A stretch of 64,000 nt of DNA. Source: Planctomycetota bacterium. GTDB taxonomy: Bacteria; Planctomycetota; JAPUJT01. Position 1 is the stretch's first letter, and the number at the start of each line of letters is the position of its first letter. Shown here piece by piece: positions 59,010 through 64,000 of the stretch. The DNA is taken from positions 124,001-188,000 of the forward strand of contig JAPUJT010000064.1 in assembly GCA_027296055.1 (NCBI GenBank), given 5' to 3'. A model generated the notes under the pieces. It did not search any database. It had not been told where the DNA came from and saw only the letters and a list, made by a program, of their open reading frames with translations. The translations under genes and the position numbers were made by a program.

Positions 59010-59666
59010 TTGGGGACCGTGGACACACGCGAGCGAATTCTGGCGGCGGCGGAGCGGCTAGCCGCCGAGCATGGATTTGCCGGCACTTCCCTCCGTTCCA
59101 TCACCGCCGATGCGGGGGTCAATCTCGCTTCGGTCAACTATCACTTCGGATCGAAGGAGGGGTTGATCCAGGAGGTCTTCGGCCGCCTGATCCGGCCGGT
59201 CAACCGGGAGCGACTCGAGTTGCTCGACGCCCTGGAGGGCGAGTTCGGCGAGAAGCCGATTCCCCTCGACAGGATCCTGGAGGCCTTCGTCGGGCCGGCG
59301 ATCCGCATGGCACGGGATTCGAAGGACCGCATCTTGATCAGACAACTCCTGGGCATGACCTACTCCGAGCCGTCGGAGGTGATCCAGAAAAGCTTTACGG
59401 AGCAATTCCGCGAGATCAGGGAACGATTTGGTCCGGCCTTCCGCCGGACTCTTCCCGACCTCGCGAAAGAGGACTTCTTCTGGCGCCTCCACTTCTCCAT
59501 CGGGGCCATGGCTCACACGCTGGCCGACCCGCAGAGACTGGAGGCCATCTCCGATGGGGCCTGCGACCCTTACGATGAGGAAGAAACCGTGACGCAGCTC
59601 GTGCAATTCCTGAGCGCCGGGATGGGGGCCGATCGGGCCAGGTCGTCGGCGGGGATGAAGCGATGA
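59010..59666 (+). CDS. TetR-family transcriptional regulator of the efflux operon
   Basis: 218 residues if TTG 59010 is used, which has GAGGTGG five bases upstream; GTG 59001 has no ribosome site. N-terminal HTH: RERILAAAERLAAEHGFAGT followed by SLRSITADAGVNLASVNYHF, the classic TetR DNA-binding helix pair. The C-terminal ligand domain resembles the AcrR/CecR-like group (DUF1956-type HFSIGAMAHTL). Its stop overlaps the next start by ATGA, linking it to the pump. Confidence 0.9.
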   Translation: MGTVDTRERILAAAERLAAEHGFAGTSLRSITADAGVNLASVNYHFGSKEGLIQEVFGRLIRPVNRERLELLDALEGEFGEKPIPLDRILEAFVGPAIRMARDSKDRILIRQLLGMTYSEPSEVIQKSFTEQFREIRERFGPAFRRTLPDLAKEDFFWRLHFSIGAMAHTLADPQRLEAISDGACDPYDEEETVTQLVQFLSAGMGADRARSSAGMKR

Positions 59667-61105
59667 CGCTCCGCGCGCTCCCGATGACACTTATCCTCCT
59701 CGCCGCGTGCGTGACGGCGCCCGAGGTAAAGCGTCCCCAGATCGACTTCACTCTGCCGGATCGCTTCCGTGAAGGGCTCACGTCCACCGACGCGGTGGAA
59801 GACGAGTGGTGGAGGAGCTTCGGCGACTCGCGTCTCGAAAAAGTCGTCGATGAGGTTCTGGCGAACAACCATGATCTTCGGGCGGCGGCCGCCCGGATCC
59901 AGGCGGCCGATGCCCAGGCGAGGATCATCGGGGCCGACTGGCTTCCGCAGGCTGGGGCGGGATTGGAGGCGGGACGATCCCGGCAGAACTTCATCGGCCT
60001 GCCGATTCCTGGCGCCGATCCGGTCCTGAGCTCGCGTTCGAACCGGATGGGACTCTCACTGGATCTCTCCTGGGAGATCGATCTCTGGGGGCGGATCCGC
60101 TCCGCCCAGGAGGGGGCCCTGGCCGACGTCGAGGCGGCTCTGGCAGATCTTGTGGCGGCACGTCTCTCCCTGATCGGCCAGGCGATGAAGGCCTGGTTCG
60201 CCGCCGCGGAGGCCCGCAAGCAGGTCGACCTGGCCGAGGAGACCCTGCAGAGTCGCCGTTCGACGACCGAATGGGCGCGCGGCCGATACCAGGGGGGGGT
60301 CGGATCTCCGACCGAGTTGCGGCTCTTCATCTCCCAGGAGGCCGCCGCCGAAGCGGTCCTGCGGCTGCGAGAGCAGCAGCTCGACGCGCTCCTCAGGCAG
60401 CTGGAGATCTTGATGGGTCGATATCCGTCGGCGGACCTGATAGCCGGCGACGATCTCCCTGCCATACCGAAGGCGATACCGGCGGGTCTTCCCGCCGACC
60501 TGATCGCTCGTCGGCCGGATCTCGTGGCGGCCGAGAGGCGAGTCGCCGCGGAGGAGGCGAGGGTGGCATCCTCCCGGGCCGCGCTCTATCCGAGGATCAG
60601 CCTCACCTCATCGACCGGCACGGCGAGCGAGCAGCTCCGGCACCTCGTGGATGGTCGCTTCTGGATCTGGAACCTGATGGCGAACCTGATGCAGCCGATC
60701 TTCCAGGGAGGACGGCTGGTGGCCCAGCTCGACCAGTCGAAGGCCCGATCGCACGAGGCCCTGGCGGGGTTTCTGGGAACGGCGCTCGGCGCTTACGGAG
60801 AAGTCGAGTCGGCCCTGTCGGCGATCGATCATCTTGGCAGGCGGGAAGAGGCTCTCGCGCGTTCCGCCGAGTCGGCCCGGGAGGCTCGTCGTCTGGCGAC
60901 CGTGCGATACACCTCCGGGCTCGAGGGAGCAAATGTCCTCCTCGAATCCCAGCGCGCTACCCTCCTCTCCGAGAGCCTCCTGTTGACGGCCCGGCGGGAG
61001 CGTGTCGAGGCTCGAATCAATCTGCACCTGGCGCTCGGTGGTGGCTTCAAGCCCCTGACAGAAGCAGAGAAATCAGTCGAAGTGAAAGGGGACACCGAAC
61101 GTTGA
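59663..61105 (+). CDS. Outer-membrane efflux lipoprotein (NodT/TolC-type)
   Basis: 480 residues. Lipobox LLAAC with Cys16, then two OEP repeats: WWRSFGDSRLEKVVDEVLANN, LRAAAARIQAADAQ, then GLPADLIARRPDLVAAERRVAAEEARVASSRAALYP, and LATVRYTSGLEGANVLLESQR. Forms the outer-membrane duct of a tripartite RND pump. Translationally coupled to TetR upstream and adaptor downstream. Confidence 0.93.
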   Translation: MTLRALPMTLILLAACVTAPEVKRPQIDFTLPDRFREGLTSTDAVEDEWWRSFGDSRLEKVVDEVLANNHDLRAAAARIQAADAQARIIGADWLPQAGAGLEAGRSRQNFIGLPIPGADPVLSSRSNRMGLSLDLSWEIDLWGRIRSAQEGALADVEAALADLVAARLSLIGQAMKAWFAAAEARKQVDLAEETLQSRRSTTEWARGRYQGGVGSPTELRLFISQEAAAEAVLRLREQQLDALLRQLEILMGRYPSADLIAGDDLPAIPKAIPAGLPADLIARRPDLVAAERRVAAEEARVASSRAALYPRISLTSSTGTASEQLRHLVDGRFWIWNLMANLMQPIFQGGRLVAQLDQSKARSHEALAGFLGTALGAYGEVESALSAIDHLGRREEALARSAESAREARRLATVRYTSGLEGANVLLESQRATLLSESLLLTARRERVEARINLHLALGGGFKPLTEAEKSVEVKGDTER

Positions 61106-62304
61106 AGACGATCTTGAAAATCGTGGCTCCGATCCTGATCGTGGCGCTGGCTGCTGGAGGGGCGGCGTGGATGATCATCAACAAGCCGCCACCGGGGACC
61201 TCGCTTACCCAGGTCTCGTTTCCCCTGGTGCGCGTGACGGAGGTGAGACCGCAGGACGTGCGATTCACCGTGCGAACCCAGGGAAGGGTCGTGGCGCGGG
61301 CCGAGGGAAACCTCGCTCCCGAGGTCTCCGGAAAGGTTGTCGCCCTCTCTCCGGCGCTCGTCCGGGGGGGGTTCTTCCAGGAGGGGGAGGTGCTCGTGGC
61401 GCTGGACGACGCGGACTTCAAGCTCGCCGTCGTCCGGGCGGAAGCCGGAGTGGCCCAGACTGAGGCGCGGCTGAAGAGAGAGGAGTCGGAGGCGGCAGTC
61501 GCACGAAGCGAATGGGAAAGGCTCGGGGAGGGGGAGCCGGGGCCGCTGGTCTTGCGCGTGCCGCAGCTCGCCGAGGCCCGCGCCACCCTCGCGGCGGCGA
61601 AGGCCGATCTGGAAAAGGCACAGCGAGACCTCGCACGGACCCAGATACGAGCCCCTTACGCGGGGCGAGTCCTCGAGAAGTCGATGGATCTCGGCGAGTT
61701 CGTCAATCGGGGCGCTTCCATCGCCAGGATCTATGCGACCGACTACGCGGAGGTTCGCCTCCCGATCCCCGATCATCAGCTCGCCTACCTGAACCTCCCC
61801 CTCTTCGAGACACGGGATGACGCGCACGCGGAGGCCCCCAGGGTGATCCTTCGCATCCGATTCGCGGGCAAGGATCACGAATGGGAGGGACGGGTGGTTC
61901 GGACCGAGGCAGAGATCGATGCGAAGAGCCGCATGGTCACGGCGATCGCTCGCATCGAAGATCCTTACAGCCAGACCGGGGACCCGGATCGCCCTCCGCT
62001 GGCGCTGGGGCTCTTCGTCGAGGCGGAGATCCAGGGGAGAGACGTGCAGGGTGTGGTGGTCCTGCCTCGCGAGGCCTTGAGAAACGGTGACACGATCTTC
62101 GTCATCGATGAGAGTGATCGCCTTCGATTCCGCAAGGTCGAGGTCCTGCGTGAGGACATCGGAACCGTGGTCGTGAAGTCAGGGCTGGCGAGCGGGGAAA
62201 GGGTCTGCCTGTCGCCTCTGGAGGTCGCGACGGACGGCATGCAGGTCCGGACGGACAAGGGGTCGACCGCACCGTCGGCCGCGGATGGGGAGAAGAGCCC
62301 GTGA
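61102..62304 (+). CDS. RND efflux periplasmic adaptor (membrane fusion protein)
   Basis: 400 residues, TTG start at 61102 overlapping the duct gene stop. N-terminal anchor (ILKIVAPILIVALAAGGAAWMI), lipoyl/barrel-sandwich region (VRTQGRVVARAEGNLAPEVSGKV...QIRAPYAGRVLEKSMDLGEFVNRG), coiled-coil hairpin between them (RLKREESEAAVARSEWERL), and a C-terminal beta domain. Frame open far upstream is a shadow of the duct gene. Joins the RND pump to the outer-membrane duct. Confidence 0.92.
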   Translation: MKTILKIVAPILIVALAAGGAAWMIINKPPPGTSLTQVSFPLVRVTEVRPQDVRFTVRTQGRVVARAEGNLAPEVSGKVVALSPALVRGGFFQEGEVLVALDDADFKLAVVRAEAGVAQTEARLKREESEAAVARSEWERLGEGEPGPLVLRVPQLAEARATLAAAKADLEKAQRDLARTQIRAPYAGRVLEKSMDLGEFVNRGASIARIYATDYAEVRLPIPDHQLAYLNLPLFETRDDAHAEAPRVILRIRFAGKDHEWEGRVVRTEAEIDAKSRMVTAIARIEDPYSQTGDPDRPPLALGLFVEAEIQGRDVQGVVVLPREALRNGDTIFVIDESDRLRFRKVEVLREDIGTVVVKSGLASGERVCLSPLEVATDGMQVRTDKGSTAPSAADGEKSP

Positions 62305-64000
62305 ACGGCGCGATTCGCTGGTTCGCCAACAATCCCGTGACGGCCAATCTCCTGATGGTCTTCATCGTGCTGAGCGGCATGATCACGGCCCCGAGGATCC
62401 GCCAGTCGGTCTTCCCCGAGTTCTCCGCCGACATCATCACGGTCTCGGTGGTCTATCTCGGGGCGGCTCCGGAGGAGGTGGAGGAGGCCGTCTGTGTCCG
62501 GATCGAGGAGGCGATTCGTGGCCTGGACGGGATCAAGCGAATCACCTCGACGGCCGCCGAGGGCGTCGGGGCAATCTCCGTGGAGCTGCTACTGGGAACC
62601 GATCCGAGGGAGCTGCTGGATGACATCAAGAACCGGGTGGACGCCATCGACACCTTCCCCGAAGAGACGGAGCGGCCCCTCATCCAGGAGGTGGTCTATC
62701 CGACGCAGGTGATCGAGGTCGCGATCTCGGGTGATGTGGATGAGGTGACGCTCAGGAAGGTCGCGGAGAGGGTGCGCGACGACATCCTTGCGATCCCGGG
62801 GATCACGCAGGCCGACCTGGCCGCGGCGCGCCCCTACGAGGTCTCGATCGAAGTGTCGGAGACGGCTCTGCGCCGGCACAGCCTCACCTTCGATGACGTC
62901 GCCCGCGCCGTCCGGCGATCCTCCCTGGATCTTCCCGGAGGATCGGTGAAGACGGGGGGCGGGGAGATCCTCCTCCGGACCAAGGGACAGGCCTACCGGA
63001 AACGGCAATTCGAGGATCTCGTCCTCTGGACGCACCCGGATGGCCACCGTCTCCTGCTCGGCGACGTGGCAGACGTGGTGGATGGATTCGAGGACACGGA
63101 TCAGACCGCCCGGTTCGACGGCGAACGAGCGGTCCTGGTCCAGGTCTTCCGGGTCGGGGAGGAGAGCGCCCTGGGGATCTCTGCGTCGGTCAAGGAGTAC
63201 GTCGACGAGGCCCAGCGGCGGATGCCGGAGGGAATCACTCTCACCACCTGGCAGGACGAGGCCAAGATCCTCCGGGGACGTCTCGATCTGCTCCTCCGGA
63301 ACGGGAAGGTCGGACTCCTGCTCGTCTTCGTCGTCCTGACGCTGTTCCTCAGGCTGCGTCTCGCCTTCTGGGTGACGATCGGCATCCCCATCTCGTTCCT
63401 CGGGGCCATCTGGATGATGCCGGGGCTGGACGTCTCGGTGAACATCATCTCTCTCTTCGCCTTCATCCTCGTCCTGGGGATCGTCGTGGACGACGCGATC
63501 ATCGTCGGGGAGAGCATCTACCGGCACCAGCAAGAGGGGCTCGAAGGGATCGCCGCTGCCGAGGAGGGTACGCTCCAGGTATCCAAACCGGTGATTTTCG
63601 CCGTGCTCACATCCGTCGCCGCGTTCGGGCCACTGCTCATGATTCCCGGAACGGTGGGGAAGTTCATACGGGTGATCCCCCTGATCGTGATGCCGACGCT
63701 GCTCTTCTCCCTCATCGAGTCCCTGCTCGTGCTTCCCGCCCATCTCTCCCACTACAAGAAGCCATCGAAGACAAAGAGGCCGATCCTCCCCGTGCGCCTC
63801 TGGATCGCCTTCCAGGGGATTTTCTCCAATGGCCTGGAGACGATTGTCGGCCGGGTTTATCGACCTGTCCTGGAGCGCGCTCTTCGCTGGCGATATCTCA
63901 GCGTCTCGATCGGGATGGCGATGCTGGTCCTGACGGTGGGCATGGTGCAGGGCGGGTGGGTCAAGGTCCTCTTCTTCCCACCGGTGGACGCGGACAACGC
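62301..64000 (+). CDS. RND family efflux permease (AcrB/HAE1-type), truncated by window end
   Basis: GTG 62301 overlaps the adaptor stop as GTGA; the frame is open for 566 residues to the window edge. NGAIRWFANNPVTANLLMVF is the usual RND N-terminus, followed by RIRQSVFPEFSADIITVSV, GAAPEEVEEAVCVRIEEAI, and later transmembrane helices with IPISFLGAIWMMP and LGIVVDDAIIVGESIYRH, the TM4 region. Roughly half of a typical 1030-residue protein is present. It should export organic solutes or drugs using the proton gradient. Confidence 0.92.
   Translation, partial: MNGAIRWFANNPVTANLLMVFIVLSGMITAPRIRQSVFPEFSADIITVSVVYLGAAPEEVEEAVCVRIEEAIRGLDGIKRITSTAAEGVGAISVELLLGTDPRELLDDIKNRVDAIDTFPEETERPLIQEVVYPTQVIEVAISGDVDEVTLRKVAERVRDDILAIPGITQADLAAARPYEVSIEVSETALRRHSLTFDDVARAVRRSSLDLPGGSVKTGGGEILLRTKGQAYRKRQFEDLVLWTHPDGHRLLLGDVADVVDGFEDTDQTARFDGERAVLVQVFRVGEESALGISASVKEYVDEAQRRMPEGITLTTWQDEAKILRGRLDLLLRNGKVGLLLVFVVLTLFLRLRLAFWVTIGIPISFLGAIWMMPGLDVSVNIISLFAFILVLGIVVDDAIIVGESIYRHQQEGLEGIAAAEEGTLQVSKPVIFAVLTSVAAFGPLLMIPGTVGKFIRVIPLIVMPTLLFSLIESLLVLPAHLSHYKKPSKTKRPILPVRLWIAFQGIFSNGLETIVGRVYRPVLERALRWRYLSVSIGMAMLVLTVGMVQGGWVKVLFFPPVDADN

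Noticed and set aside
60271-61101. N-terminal extension of the RND adaptor
   Set aside because: It is out-of-frame shadow of the duct gene; the membrane anchor begins at TTG 61102.
1-64000. CRISPR arrays, insertion sequences, rRNA
   Set aside because: No regularly spaced direct repeats, transposase motifs or rRNA-like segments were seen by reading.

Overview
The window is GC-rich, densely coded DNA from a Gram-negative bacterium. Lipoprotein signal peptides, a TolC/adaptor/RND tripartite pump and no Gram-positive hallmarks point that way. Hanks-type kinases, FHA domains, HEAT-repeat lipoproteins, HExxH secreted peptidases of the type common in Planctomycetota, a Ycf46-like AAA protein, a bacterial alpha-2-macroglobulin and a bacillithiol pathway together suggest a deep-branching lineage (Planctomycetota-, Acidobacteriota- or FCB-like). 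The sequence alone does not fix the phylum. No rRNA, CRISPR array or complete tRNA is visible.

Layout. 1-3.8 kb: GldF/GldG-type ABC exporter genes plus a DUF4340 protein. 3.8-7.4 kb: type II secretion F-like protein (minus), divergent from a Ycf46-like AAA+ ATPase and a DipZ-like thioredoxin-fold protein with no active-site cysteines. 7.4-12.8 kb: metallo-beta-lactamase-fold lipoprotein, HprK-like protein, RIO/LPS-kinase-like protein, GrpE, MobA-like protein and an exported SAM-hydrolase-like protein. 12.9-16.9 kb: HEAT-cyclophilin fusion, rhomboid protease and an AhpD-like gene with an in-frame TGA exactly at the second Cys of its CxxC motif, followed by a SECIS-like hairpin; this is a probable selenoprotein. 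16.9-21.6 kb: DUF2723 membrane protein, Ser/Thr kinase, RNA 3'-phosphate cyclase. 21.6-29.6 kb: giant alpha-2-macroglobulin, rpmH (bL34) away from rnpA/yidC, HEAT lipoprotein. 29.6-34.8 kb: an Arg/Ser-rich plus Tyr-rich TPR protein, a secreted HExxH peptidase, and small lipoproteins or hypotheticals. 35-39.8 kb: a phospho-signalling block (FHA-protease, SUMF1-like lipoprotein, kinase-FHA, PP2C phosphatase, zinc-ribbon FHA).

39.8-41.7 kb is an accessory patch. It holds a lower-GC HNH-like gene, a 3'-half tRNA-Arg(CCT) remnant that looks like an integration scar, and a promoter-to-terminator structured RNA locus matching no family I recognise. 41.7-44.5 kb: HEAT-VWA protein, second HExxH peptidase, hypothetical. 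44.5-46.8 kb: priA. 47.0-51.3 kb: methyltransferase-bshC-bshB1-bshA, a compact bacillithiol operon with its own promoter. 51.3-58.9 kb: CDF cation exporter, ssb, secreted protein, a 1018-residue tandem-repeat protein rich in WP[LF]F motifs, TlpA-like thioredoxin with a clear terminator, membrane protein. 59-64 kb: TetR regulator with a palindromic operator over its promoter, then an overlapping tripartite RND efflux operon that runs off the end.

Shared themes are thiol/redox chemistry (bacillithiol, Sec-AhpD, TlpA, DipZ-like), Ser/Thr phosphorylation with FHA readers, and an envelope-facing proteome of lipoproteins and secreted repeat proteins.
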